Source of the DNA: Tribonema minus
Taxonomy: Eukaryota; Sar; Xanthophyceae; Tribonematales; Tribonemataceae
Length of the DNA stretch: 64,000 nucleotides
NCBI GenBank assembly: GCA_017506865.1
Contig: JAFCMP010000039.1
Coordinates: 248,001 to 312,000, forward strand
Direction: 5' to 3'
The notes under the pieces were generated by a model that made no database searches, was not told the origin of the DNA, and saw only the letters and a list, made by a program, of their open reading frames with translations. Below, one piece after another: positions 22,220-34,900 of this stretch. A program made the translations under genes and the position numbers. The first letter of the stretch is position 1. The number at the start of each line of letters is the position of its first letter.

Positions 22220-25200
22220 TCAGTGCTTGCCCTTTTTGCGTGACAGTATCTTCTGGTAGAACTCGAGCTCCTTGCCCTCCAAAATGTAACCATCACAGCG
22301 CCCACTCTGCGGCAGCGAGCAACAGCGGGAAGACAGCTCAGCCAAGTAACCAGCGGGGAGCAGTGGGGGGTGGTGTGCGGCGTGGACACTTGGCTGAGCG
22401 GTGGTGCAGGCCAAGCCTGCACTGCACTAGACAAGCACATCTAGATTCTAGAGGAGCGGCATCTCATCGCGCCTGATGAAACAAACCGGCGTTCACAAGA
22501 TCTTCACATCCCATCTGCACAACAACATCCTTTCAGGCACATGGACCTGGTGTGGAGGAATAAAATCGCAAGCACTTTGATTCTGCAAACCAGCCGAGCG
22601 GTCTTCCAGAGCTCCGGGGGGGTCATGTGGTGCGGCGGCAGCGCTCATGCGCCCGCGATACGCACTGAGAGCCGCATGCGCGCGTAAATGCGTGTCAACA
22701 GCACAACAGGGCCGTCGTAGCAAGGGCACGCTGCAGCGCGCACCGCCCACCGCTCGATTGCGCCACCGCATTCCGACCGCTGCCGCGGCCGTGCGGCCGT
22801 GCGGCACGCAGCGCTCAGCAGCGCTCACCTGCCCGGGGCGCGACGAGATGCACGCGAGGATGCGGCCGCTGGCAAACTGCTCGTCAAGCAGCGTGTCGAG
22901 CGCGCGCGTCTTCTGCCGCGCGGCCAGCTTGCGCTGCACGTGGTCACTCTTCTTGGCCTCCTCGTCCGTGGTCGCGGCGGCCTTGCCGGCGGCGGCCCTC
23001 TTGCCCTGCGCGCCGTGTCGCATGCGGAGAGGGGGTGAGTGAGCGGCCGCGGTCACTGCGCGTCGCGGCGGGTTTGTTGGTACGTGCCGGCTTGACCGCG
23101 TTGGCGTGCGGCATGGCGCTTGCAGCGTAGTATTTTGCTTTAGCGCTCGGCGAGGCAGCAGCAGCAGCAGCAGCAGCAGATGTGCCTTCACGGACGCAGC
23201 AGAAGCACAGGCTTCCAGGCAGCAGAGCGCCCCGCACAGATGCGAGAAGGTGTGACTGAGCCGAGCTTTGCCTTCGGCCTCACGCACGAAGCAGGCAAGC
23301 GTGGCATTGACGCGCGCACACCATCGAATGCTGCGCCTCTGTCGGTGCAACAGCACATGAAGGATTTCCAACAAACGAGCGAACCCGCATCAGCGGCCCG
23401 CGTCACTGCCGCCACGTGTGCGTGCTGCTAGCGTCATACTGCCAGCACGCCTTGCAGCGAACTCTGCCGCTGATGTCCTCACACGAGCGGAGAACACCGA
23501 CCATTTGCGGGGCAGCAAGGGACAGTGAGGCGGGGCAGGGCACGGCTGTGTGCAGCGGCGGAGTCGATTGCACTCTCACCCTGATGCCAGGGCGACGCAA
23601 AGCATGCATGCGCATGCGCCGCGCAACACAAGTAATATGACGTATAAATGTATACCGCCAAGCCTTGTACCTTCTTGACGCCAATGGCTATGCCGTAGTG
23701 CGCCTCGTACCACTGGCGGAACGGCGTCGCGTCGATGGAGACGACGGCGCCCTTGACCAGCGTCTTGGTGCGCACCAGCTCGTTGTTGGACGCGTTGTAC
23801 ACGACGTCCAGGATGCGCGTCTTGCGCGTGCAGACTGTGGCGCGGCATGATGCACGACAAGCGCACACGTGCAGCGTTGACGCAAGCACGGTAACGCACT
23901 GAAATGTATGCAACAGGAGGTACACTACTAGGTGTTTGGACGCGTTGTAAGCGACGTCCAGGATGCCAGTCTTGCGCGTGCAGACTGCGCGTGCTCGCGA
24001 CGCGGGCGAGCACGCGCGGACAGCATTGACTCGCACATTGGTACAGCGGTGAAGTATGAGCTTAAACGAGCAACAGAGGGTACGCCCCATTCGTTGGAGG
24101 CGTTGTATGCGATGTCCGGGATGCGCGTTGCATGCAGTGCACACTGGTGCGCGCGACGGGGAGCGCGCGCGCGGAGAGCGCGGTGCACCAGTGCATGAGA
24201 GTGGCGGTTGATGCTACTGAAGTACAGTGCATACTTTGAAGTACGTACTTTAAAGCACGTCAAACCTGGAGTGGCGTACAGCACTATAGATGCGTCACGC
24301 CGCAGCGTCGTCGTTTGCGTGTGCCTCGCGCGACTCATGCACAGGCAGGCAGGGTATCGTATCATGCCATGCATCACCAGCTGCAGCTCAACGCGTGAGC
24401 GCCTAATTGGCACCGAGCACAAGCACGTGCAGGGATGCATGTACGAGTATGGCGACAGAGAGAGCTTTCACGAAAGCTATAGCTTGCTTATGTGTGTGGA
24501 GCGCTGCGGCCTCACCCTCAGTGCCCCATGAGTAGTTGCCGGTCTCCAGGCGCAGCGCGCGGAACTTGAGGTTCCCGCCTCGGCAGCGCACCTGCAGCGG
24601 CGCGCCAGCACGGTAGACGATCAGCAGTTGAATTAGATACAACGGAAGCGACTGCTGGGGCAACGGGGGCTTCGCGCAGCAGAGCCGCAGCAGCAGCGAC
24701 AGCAGCTGCTGTCCGTATGCAGCAACAGCTGGCCGGCAGTTGCCAGAGCGTAGCCCTGCGGGCCGACTGATGCCTCTCAGCGATGAAAGAGATGCTGGTG
24801 ATAAGGGGTCCATAAACTGACCACGCTGCCTCTGATGAAGACCGCCCCGTCTGGCACGCTCACAGGCAGGCAAACTCTGTCGAAAAGGCACAATTCACGT
24901 GCAGTGAATGTCGTCATAGCGTGCGCCATGATGACAGTGCCCTGAACCTGCTGCCATTGTCTGCCATCAGCATGCACAAGGTGATGCACTGCGTGATGCG
25001 CTGGTCAAACTCACCGTGCGGATGCGAGTGGCGCCCATCTTTGTGTTGGCGGCGGGCCGCCCCAGTTCAAACTTGCGCTTTTTCCGTACCTGGCAGCGCT
25101 TGCCGCCAGTCTCGCGGCGCTTGTGCCGAGAGTCACGAGATATCCCTGCATCAGAATTGCACGGGTTTCTCAGCACAGAGATCAAGACTGTCGCCACCGC

Positions 25201-25431
25201 CGGCAGTGCTGTATTGTACTGTACTGGACTTAAATTCATCACGTGCATTGTGCTAGAGCACGCCATAGAGCACGACGGAAGTCGCACATCTGCATTGGTC
25301 CAATCGATGAATCAGCACACCCACTGGACTCAGACAAAGAGCAGCCAAGTTTCTACCTGAGGTACACCAACTCGCACAGCCACGCACCGCTTTACTGCAG
25401 GACAAATGAACTGCAATTAGTACTCACCCAT
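22220..25431 (-). CDS. RPS8: 40S ribosomal protein eS8
   Basis: Complete six-exon gene, about 212 residues, a component of the small ribosomal subunit. Exons on the minus strand with consistent phases: 25431-25428 (ATGG only), 25145-25015, 24591-24516, 23834-23671, 23005-22829, 22306-22220 (TGA). Recognisable blocks are [100 protein letters not shown] and [13 protein letters not shown]. The start codon lies just before the first donor (ATGG|gtgagt). Intron 3 contains two decayed copies of the start of exon 4. The gene is head-to-head with the proteasome chaperone gene. Intron 5 (23670-23006) carries a CAG run at about 23155-23178. Confidence 0.95.
23941..24147 (-). repeat. two extra copies of the eS8 exon-4 start inside intron 3
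   Basis: Exon 4 starts at 23834 (tctgcacgcgcaagacgc, coding [16 protein letters not shown]). A copy starts at 23984 after an intact cag ([17 protein letters not shown]), exactly 150 nt upstream. A second, more decayed copy starts near 24143 after cag ([13 protein letters not shown]), about 159 nt further. The intervening intron sequences also align (for example gtcaacgctg against gtcaatgctg), so the repeat unit spans acceptor plus exon start. The 23984 copy is in frame with exon 4 and the 150 nt are free of stops. Confidence 0.9.
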
Positions 25432-25798
25432 GGCGTCCCCTCACGCTGCACCGGATGAGGCACCAAATTTCAACTTCAACCGGAGAAGTTGAGGTTCATG
25501 AACTTGAAGAAAACAAAAGTCGTTTGAGAGTTCCACCAATAGCCGTCCCATGCAACCATTCTACAGGTTAGGAGCCGAAAGAAGCGGGTCGAGTCTGCAG
25601 GGCTTCAAGCTCCTGCTGGTAAGCAGGTCGCGCCTTGACGCGTCAGAAAAATCCCAAGGGTTGTCCAGATCCTGTTTTGGCTTGCTTTCTACCTTGAGCT
25701 ATTGAGCTGTGTTGTTGTGTTTGCGTCGTGTGATGACGAGGGCAGTAGCTGCTTATTTGAGTGCAAACGCATCATGCTCACGAACACTAGTTCTGATA
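25432..25798. promoter_or_regulatory. divergent promoter region, eS8 / PSMG2
   Basis: The start codons of eS8 (-) and PSMG2 (+) are 367 bp apart with no other gene between, so both promoters should lie here. Visible elements include ttcaacttcaaccggagaag at about 25473-25492 with nearby inverted gaagttgagg and gaacttgaag. No clear TATA box was identified. Confidence 0.5.
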
Positions 25799-27133
25799 AT
25801 GGCACGCGGGGAGGTCGCGCTTTTCTCAAATGTTCTGCATCCGATGTGTGCTGCTGTCGCTTGCAACTTGCTCATACAGCCTGTCGTCTCCACAGGCAAC
25901 GTTGGACAACTGGCGGCTGATCTGCTCATAGCGCGTGGCCTCTCCGATGGCACCGTAGTGTGGGCCGCGAGCCTCGAAAGCGAATACGTGCTGCCTGCCT
26001 GCGGATACGAGAAGTACCCAGCGCAGGCAAAACCGCAGCTGGTGACGGCATTGGAGCTGTACATATTTGACAAGCTGAAGCTGGCGGTGGTGCAGCAGAG
26101 ATCCCCTGTGGTGTCACCCTTTGAGGACGAATTTGCGGTGGAGGTGGTGCGGTGGGCCAGCGAGCAGGGCATTGAGGTGAGCCGCTGTGTGGGACTGTTG
26201 CATTCTGCCATATGTGCGTGAGCATCTATGCCGGCGGACCAGCAATTACTCTCTGCTGCAGCTGTGCGCCTGGTCCTGCTCGTCGCTGCCAAGCAGGAAG
26301 TAATGTCAGCGCTGCTGCTTCACCCAAAACGCTGCGCAAGAACTTCACACTTTCTTTGGGGCTTGTTCCCCTTGCCGGCGCAGCAGCACATTCCAACCCC
26401 CCTCGCACCGTCCCCGTGTCCCCCGTGCGCCGCGCTGCCGCAGGAAATCGTCGCGCTCGCCGGCGCGGACGCGATCGCCAATGGCGAGGGCCCCACCGGC
26501 GGCGTCCTGTGCTACGCGACGCGCGCCGGTCCAAATGACGACAACGGCGATGACGCCGCTTCAGCAACGCTCGACACGCTCCTGGCCGCGGGCGCCAGAC
26601 GAGCGCACGTAGGAGGGGGTGACGGCAGCGGCACCTCGTTGCTGCTCGCTGCTGCAGCAGCGCCGACGGCGGGCGGCGCGCTGGCGGCGGAGGCGTTCGC
26701 GCTCGACGCCGCGGACCTCGCGCTCGACCGCCGGCGGCACCTGCACGCAGCGGGGCTGAGCGGCGGCGGCGGCAGCGGCGGCAGCAGCGGCGGCGCCGGG
26801 GCGGAGGGCGACGACGGCGCGGCGCCGCGCGCCGCGCTGCCGCCACTGCCGGGCGGCATGGGCATCTGCCGCTACCTGGTGCGCGCCGCGGAGGAAGCGC
26901 GCGGCGGCGGCGGCGGCAGCGGCGCGGAGGGGGTGCGGGTCGTGGCTGCAGCGGTGCCGTGCTGCGAGGGGGACAACACCCCCGAGGCGGCGATGCTGGC
27001 GGAGCTCGTCGGGGCGGCGCTGGGGGTGCTGGAGGGGGGGGCGGCGGCGGCGCGCGGCGGCACGCAGTGGGTGACGCCGCTGTCGTGGCGACACCTGTAT
27101 GGCGCGGCGCCGACGGATGCCTCCATGTGGTAG
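25799..27133 (+). CDS. PSMG2: proteasome assembly chaperone 2
   Basis: Chaperone of the PAC1-PAC2 pair that guides assembly of the 20S proteasome alpha ring. Two exons, 25799-26176 and 26444-27133 (TAG), about 355 residues. Diagnostic blocks are QPVVSTGNVGQLAADLLIA, VLPACGYEKY, VTALELY, VVQQRSPVV near the start and GGMGICRYLV, VPCCEGDNTPEA, LSWRHLYG at the end. The order and spacing match human PSMG2, but an Ala/Gly-rich insertion of about 100 residues (26530-26850) lies between the conserved halves. The start chosen is ATG 25799, about 35 residues before the conserved GNVGQL; ATG 25733 and 25844 are in-frame alternatives. Confidence 0.88.
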
Positions 27134-29765
27134 CGTGGGCTTTGCCGCCGGCGGCGCATAATGCCACGGCACGTACATCAGTCAGCGTTTGTTTGGGTCT
27201 TGCTCTGCGAAGTTCACGTGGTGCTTGCTCACAGGAGCCGTTGTGGCCATGTACTCAGTTTGCGCTGGCGCGTGGCGTGTCTGTGGCACCAAATGCTGCA
27301 CGATTGTGATGGACTTATGATTTGCAGGCAACTCACTCTGATTGCCCCGTGATATCCTGCTGAGCAAACGCATCCTATGCATGTGCAAGCCCGATCACTT
27401 CACGAGAGGGATATCCACGAGAGTAAAAACTGCAATGCATGGTCATTGCTGAATGGAACCAGTCCAGGTCACCGTGCGGTTTTTCAATGGCAGAAGCACC
27501 ACCAGCAGCAGCAGCAGCAGCAGCAGAGAGACACGCATACCAAAGCGCACGCTGCATGCGTGCATTTGCGTGTGATGTGATAGACTAGTTGTGCTGCTGA
27601 CGCGACCAAGAACGCGCGCGGCCCACCGCCGCCGCCCTCAACAGCAGCACCGCACCATAGTGCAGCTTCTGCAATCACAGCGGAGCGGCGGGTGATGCGC
27701 TGCGAGCCAGCATGTGTGATCCCTGCGCAGCATGTCCTCTCGGGCCCCACCGCGCGGCTATGCTCTGTACACTTCCCAACACTTTATAATGCGATACCGT
27801 GCGGGCAGCGGCCATGGCAGCTGCTGCTCAGCACCAGAATGCGGCGCTCACGCGACGGCGGACAGCATGGAGTACTTGGTCACGGCGCTGCACGCGGGGC
27901 ACGGCCCGCCGCCGCCCGGCAGCCCCGTCCCGACTCTGCCGCCGAGGGCCTGCATCCAGCACGCTGCGGCGGCAGCGCGCACAACGCACATGGCAGGAAC
28001 GAGCGTCAGGCTGCGGTGCGGATGGGAGGGTGCACTGCGCGCACTGCACACGCTGCGCCGATGGCCACCGAACGCGCAATTTGATTGTTGTGTCCTCACC
28101 CTGCACCATGATGGCGCAGCGCCTCAATGATTGTGAGCGCGCGACGGCAAGTGGGGACACGGGCCTTCAATAGTTTTGCGTGCGTAGCACTTGCGTCAGT
28201 GTGTACAGTGGCCCGCCTGCAGCAGTCCGACACCGGTCATACTCCGCCCGCCACGCGAAGTTTGCCACAAGGGGTGTTGGGGTAGGTGGCAGTTACATAC
28301 TCATTGCCGTTCTTCACGCTTGACGGTTACGGCAGTTACACTTCGGTAGATGGACACAAGTACGTTCACTCCTGCTGTAGCAGCACACGACTGGCATCGG
28401 TCTTCTGTTGCATCGGTGACCTCAATGTATACCTCTGGCAGTGTGCGACAAAGTGCCATGCCTACACAGAGATGCGCTCACCTTTGCAGCACATGTGCCC
28501 GCACGCTGAGCGGTAGGGCTTCGCGGGCGGGCTCTTGCACAGGGCGCAGCTGCCGTTCTGCGGTGTCTGTCGGCGTCAGCAATGAACGGAGACGGAGCAA
28601 GGCACACCTTCAGAAAGCATTCATTGCATTCATTCACGCGCGCCGGGACTTTACACCATCAAGCGCAGCATTGCTCAGCATGAGCAGCATGCTGTGTGCT
28701 CACGCACGCGCAGCGACGGCCGGCGACGCAGACGTGTGCAGAACACGACGCCGCGTCAAGCTGCCACTGCGCCTGGCGCTGTTGCAACGCCCCGCAGCAT
28801 GAGGCACGTAGGGAAGAGGTGTGCTAGAGTCGTGTCAATTTTCTTGTGAAGCATGTTCCTGCATAGCATGACACATCTGCTTGCTTGAGGTACACAAGCC
28901 ACCCAGCGATCTCAAGCCCCAGACGAGGGCAGCAGCGCTGGCGTTCGGCTTCTCCGCAGGCGACAACTCACAGCATCGGCAGCAGCGGCGAAACGCAGAA
29001 ACAGCAGCAGCAGGACGCTGCCAGACGCCATCAGCAGGTATTTGAGCGTTGAAGTCTTTTGCACTGCTTCATATTTGAAGCATGGCCTTGGTGTGGTGTG
29101 GCAGTGCTCACCTCGACACGCGGACGCTTCGACGCGACCTCAGGATCCGCCCGCCCTGCATTCTGTGATGAGCTGCTGCCAGCTTTCAGGGGCGCAGCTG
29201 CTGCCCGACTGCCGCCACCGCCGCCACCACCATCCGTGCTGCTGCTGCTGCTGCTGCGCTTCGGTGCCACCACAGCAGACGTCTTTGTGGTGCCGCTGCT
29301 GCGACTGCCGCTGGCGCTGCTGCTGCCGCTGCGCGCTTTGCCGCCGCTGCCGGCGCTGCTGCTGGTGTGCGCCGCCGCTGCGCCCCCCGCGCCTTCATGC
29401 TGGCCGGCAACAGCTGCAGCGACGGAGGCTGCGGCGGCGGCCGCACCGGCAGCGCCGCTGCTGCTGAGACTGGTCATGATGCTCTTGGCTCGCCTGCCAA
29501 CCCGCAGCGACGTCGAAGCTGCCGATGCTGCCGGCAGCGGCGCAGCAGTCGACTTTGCGCCAGCTGCCGAATGATTACGCGGCAGCCCGCCCTGCCCATG
29601 AGTGCCCCCCTGATGCAAGTGATCAGAGCCATGAAAGCGGGTCAGAAAATGCCTGCAGGGATATTCGATAGGTTCACTGGTTGCCTGATCTGGGAAGGCG
29701 GGCCGCCCTAGCACGACGAATGAAACAAACACGTTTCAGCAGACCTTCCTTCTCGGTCGATCTCG
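27134..29765. other. intergenic region with simple repeats and one possible exon
   Basis: This lies between the 3' ends of PSMG2 (+) and RTEL1 (-). It holds a (CAG)8-like run at about 27500-27523. Apart from a Ser/Ala-rich open stretch at 29112-29563 (-), listed separately, no coding region is supported. Confidence 0.5.
29112..29563 (-). CDS. possible Ser/Ala-rich exon with basic NLS-like motif
   Basis: Bounded by a plausible acceptor (cattcggcag) and a strong donor (GAG|gtgagcac). The frame encodes about 150 residues of Ala/Ser/Gly-rich sequence with TSLRVGRRAKSIMTS near the start, TTKTSAVVAPKRSSSS in the middle and ASKRPRVE, an NLS-like cluster, at the end. It lies just downstream of the RTEL1 stop on the same strand. 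It could be a 3' exon of an alternative RTEL1 transcript or part of a separate small gene. No domain is recognised. Confidence 0.35.
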
Positions 29766-31872
29766 CTACATCAAAATCGGCAGGCTCAGGGCGCGGCACA
29801 TCAATCTCGAGAGCCAGCGCTGCATCGGCGCCGCTGCTCCACCAGCCCCATGCCCCTTCCCCCCCCACACCATACACTCTCCTTCGCCCTCGGCGGTCAT
29901 CACGAACGGCGCGGTGGGCCCTCGGCGCAGCCTATCATGCACGCTGCGCACACGAGCGAGCGATGACAGGCGATGTACCTCCGTGGACGCAGCCCGCGGC
30001 GCCGCCGGCAGCGCGTGCACGGGCCCTGCCAGTTGCCGCGCCCTGCGCATCTCCACGGCGGCGCGGTGCTGCCGCCGGTACTGCTGCGGCACGATGTCCA
30101 GGAACCGCGCCGCGAGGTCCAGGTCCAGGTGCGTGGGCTCCAGTAGCGCGAGGACGGCGTCGATGGCAGCGACGGCGGGCGGCACGGCGCCGCCGCCGCT
30201 GCTTGCGCCGCCGCCGCGCACGAGGAGCGGTGCCGGCACCGCAGCGCTCTCCCCTTCCTTGAGCACGCGCAGCTCTTTGAGCGATGCTCGGAAGCGCCGC
30301 AGCGCCTGCGCCGAGATGCTGCGCTTCACGTCCGTGATGAGGCCCTTCAGCTTGACGTAGTGCGGGTCGGCGCGCCGGCTGCCGCCGCTGCTGGCGCCGT
30401 CGCCGCCGTCTCCGTCGCCGCCGTGCGCGCTGCCGCCCGCGGACGGCGCGGCTTCAGCGGCGGTCGCCGCAGCGCTGCCGTGCGCTGCAGTGCCGCTGGC
30501 GCTGCCGCGTCCGGTGGCGCGCACCTGTACATGCTGCTGCTGTTGTTGCTGCTGCCGTCGTTCCTGCTGCTGCTGCTGCGCTTGGCAGCCTTGCTGCTGC
30601 TGCTGCACCGGTCCATGCTCGCCACGTCGCTCACGGTTTTCTGCGTCGTGCACGTGAGTCGCCGGCGGCGCAGCACTGCTTCCCCCGGCGCCGCGTGGTT
30701 CCTTCGCTGGCAGCCTAATGCCGCTCGCGGGCACGGCATGCAGCGCCGCGGCTGCGCGCAGACCGCCGCTGCTTCCGGCGGCGCCCCTGCTGCCGCTGCC
30801 AACGCCCGCAGTCGTCTCTTTGCGACTCGCTGGCGGCAACGGCCGCGCTGAGCTGTGCCACGCCTGTCCCGTCTTGGGGCAGGGCGCCGAGTCGCGCAGC
30901 GACTGATCAGGTGCGCTGCCGGCGGCGCGGTTGGTGAGCATCTCCGACAGCGGCCGCGCTCCGCCGCCGCCGGTGCCGCTGCCTCCGCCCCCGCCGCCGG
31001 CGCTGCTGGCGCTGCTGGAACTGCGGCGCACGATCGACGCGCCGCCGCCGCCACCCCCGGCGCTCCAAAGCTGCGTCTTGGCGCCGCTCGGCGCGCTGCT
31101 GGCGTGCTGCTGCTGCTGCCGCCAGCGCTCAAGCTTCTCCGCCTCCACCGCGCTGTCCTCGAAGCTCAGCTCGATGGCGCCGCTGCCGCTGCTCCCGCGC
31201 AGCGGCGCCGGCGGCAGCGACGCGGCGTGGGGGTACTGTGGCGCGTTCGCACGGCCGCCGAACGTGCTGCCGCCGCCGCCGCTGCCGGCTGCGGCGGCGG
31301 CGCGGCGCGCCGGAGCCATGATGTCATGGATGGAGATCGCGCCTGAGGCGGGCGCGGCAGCAGCGGGTTTGGCAGCGGCAGCAGCGGCGGCGGCGGCAAC
31401 GGCGGCGACGCGCGCCTGCAGCTGCGGGTTGGCTTCAGCATTCCTGAAGAAAGCGCGCATTCCCGACTGCACCTGCGGAGGCGTAGTGGGGGCGGGGGGC
31501 GAGGGGGGCAGGGGAAGGGGTATTTGAAGACATGTTGCACTCGGTAATTGCAGCGATGCACGTGCTTCAATTGCCAGTGCTGTTTGATCTGCAGAGCACT
31601 GAGCAGAGTCTGCCCTTAGACGCACGCACGATGCACACGAGCGCGCACTGCGTACCGGTGTGCGAGCCGGTGCTGCGGGCAAGCCCAGGAGCACGTGCGC
31701 ACGCCTGTACAGCTCCATGCGCAACACAAACACGCAGCAAGCTTCTTGCACACGCACACGCGCAGAGCGCATGCAGCAGGCGCGTCTGGGCGCGCGTGGC
31801 CGTTTGACTGCAGCTGCCGCCTCTCACGCCGCGGCGGCGGCAGCGTCGGCAGCGGCTGCGGCGGCGGCGGCA

Positions 31873-31924
<52 letters not shown>

Positions 31925-34900
31925 TCACCTCCTGGAAGTTGGCGTAGGAGCGCACAAAGGGGTGCGCCCACGCGCTGAGGCCCGCTCGGTGACGCTCCTC
32001 GTCAAAGCGCTCATCGCACAGCACCACGGCGCCGTAGTCGAGGCGGTGCCGCACCACGCGCCCTATAGCCTGCGCGCGCGGCCGCGGAGGCGACGGCGGA
32101 GAGAGCACGCGGAGGAAGCAGAGCAGTCTAGTTAGTGACGACGTCTGTTTTGGAGCGTGCGCGCGGTTGAGACGGTGTGGTGTCGCGAGGGGGGGGGGGG
32201 GGGGGGGGGGGGGCATTGCGCTGTCGAAACGTGGGGGGTGCCGCGTGGCGAGTCGCGTGGCGCGCAGGGGGCACATCTGAAGCACGCGACACGTCAGACC
32301 CTGGAGCAGCCATGCGCGCGCCGCACGCACAATGGGGGGCCTGCCGTCTGTCTCGCCGCTGCACCTCCAGAGCGCCGCCCACGACCTGCGCACATCGCGT
32401 TCAACACAGCACGGCCACGATGGCACGACATCACGGCGCACATGTGGCGGTCCCACAGAAATCCACGCCAGATGCACGATATCAGGGCCGCCGCCGAGCT
32501 GACTGCGGCGGTGCTCCGGAAGCTGAGCTCTGAGATCGCTGGGTTGCTGAGCGACGCACCAACCGCGGCGCGTCAACGCGATGCGGAAGCAACTGATCAG
32601 AATCGCTCGCGAGGCGGGCGAGGCTGCTGAGGGGTCGACTGCCAGCCGGGGAGCCCCCGGGCCCTCCATGCACGGCACACGGCGCTGCTGCGCACGTCTG
32701 GGGACACGGCCCACGCGTCACAGGAGAGCGAGCGTGCGTGCAACGGAGCGCTGGGGCCTCGACGCTGCGCGGCAGACGGGCAGATGACTGCGGCGCTGCG
32801 CGACAGTGGGCGACCGGGCGTAGAATGGGTGCTTCTGCAAGCCCCCCGGGGGGGCAAGCCGGCAGTGTGCCAACCTACACCTCGTGCTGACAGGCAGCCA
32901 ACGAGTATTAGGCACGGCTGCAGTAGAGGCAATGGCTGGCAGGCACAGATGAAAGATGGCAGTGCACGACAGTGACAACGATGCTGGGCGCGCGCCTACC
33001 TGGTTCACCGCCCTCGCCGCGCATTGAGCGTACCACTCGCTGCCCGACAGCTTGGCGCAGCCCTGCGGCGCGGGAGTCTCGTCCATGTACTGGCGCTTCA
33101 GCATGACCTGATTTGCGGGGGGAGGGGGGAAGGGGGGCATGCGGCGCTCAACGACGAGGCAGGCATGAATCGTCGGTGCGCACTGTCGCGTTTGGGGCTC
33201 TGAGCGCGGCGCTTGAGGCTGCGTTGCGGCGCGGCGTTTGGGACAGTGCGCGCAGCGTCACTCACGTCACTGTATGCTTCCAAGACACGCTTACTACTAC
33301 TGCGGGAACTTGAGGCTGCGCTCGCGCGAACAGCTGGGGGAGACTGCCCTCCGCCGACCGACAGGGCAGGAGTGCTGCCCCGCACGACGTGCGTCCGCGG
33401 AGGCCGCGGCGCCCTGCCCGCTAGCGCGCACCACAGTGTGCTGGGGCACGGGCTGCTCGCGTGTGCACCTGCGCACAGGGGCGCGAGGTGCTCTCGAGCA
33501 TCTGCGTGAATCGCTCATAGCGCACTGCGCAAACCGCAGCATGTATGTACGTATGTAACGGCTGCAGCGCAGGGCGGCGGCGCCGGTCGTCGCACACGCA
33601 TCTGCCAGCCTGGCGTCGCGCCGCAGTGGATGTCATTTTCCAGAATCGCAACGCGTTGAGAACCGGAACAAGGCCGCAGACGTCAGAGGGGGGGCGGGAG
33701 GAGGGGAGGCGTGCAATTTGGGCTTCTTGACAGACACTACGTGCATGTCTCAGAGCGAGACACTCTGCTGCGGCCCACACACTAACGCAGTGCTCCTCTG
33801 ACGCTGATGATGGGGCCTGGCTCACTGGCGAGGCGAGCCACACCCCCACGACATGGTTGGTGCACAGCGCCAACTTCATTTGACGCTGGAGGTATGTTGA
33901 AGTGACGAGTCGAAGCCTGACGTCACGTCGGCAAGCGCAGTGAGTGACACGTCTCCGGCATTGCACATGAGCTGGCACATGAGCCAGCGGCGGCGGGCGC
34001 GCACACCTTGGGGTCCTTGACTGGCGCGTACGGTATGCCGGTGATCACCACGCAGCGCGCCTTGTCGTCCGAGAAGTCCATGCCCTCGCTCAGCTGCAGC
34101 AGCGGCGGCAGCAGCAGCGGCGGGGTCAGCGCTGGCGGCAGCAGCGGTGGTGGCAGCAGCAGCGGCACCGGCGGCAGCAGCAGCAGTAGCAGCAGCAGCG
34201 GCGGCGGCGGCGGTGGCGGCGGCGGCGGCGGCGCACCCACGGACAGAATTCATAATGTACCCCTCGCTGTGAGCGCAGCGGCGAGCGCCTGCACCCCTGC
34301 AACGCAGCCGCATGGCAGAGGCAGAGGCAGTAGCTCCGCGCATGCTGCACACAGCTGCACGCCCACCGGCATCCGTCGTGAGGAGCCACGAGCAGACGGC
34401 GCCGCGCGCATCACGGAGCTGCAACCGCCACGGATAACCTTCACCCGCAGCAACTGCTGGAGTAGCGCTCTCCTCGGCGCGATCGCAGAGAGACACGACA
34501 GCGCGCGGCGGCGGCAGCGCACGGGGGCGGCAGCGCGCCCACCTTGCCCCTGCACACCGCGAAGAAGGCGGCGCCGCCGCGCGCCGCGAGCGCGTCCTCG
34601 TACGCGCGCATGGCGGCGCTGAGGTCCGCGGCGCCGCGCGGCTCGCTGAGCAGCGCCTTGTGCGCCTCCATGCGCGCCCAGTGGTCGTGCGCCTTCCACC
34701 TGCAGGCGCGCGGTGTGTCGGGCGCGGCGGCGGGGGCGGCGGCCCGGAGGTGAGCGCTGTCATGCGGTGGTGCTGGCGCAGTCGGCGCGAGGTAGCAGTC
34801 GAAGCGCGCGCAGCTGTCGTTTGAGATGAGGCTTCCGGGGGGCACGTCAGGCGGATGCGCGGCGACGCCGCACATTGATGCTCACCAATGTTTGTATTGA

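Noticed and set aside
26226..27167. 313-codon Arg/Pro-rich minus frame
   Set aside because: Antisense shadow of PSMG2 exon 2.
31824..32714. 296-codon minus frame ending in polyalanine
   Set aside because: It reads through the RTEL1 exon 32069-31929 into the GCC array of the next intron; only the exon part is coding.
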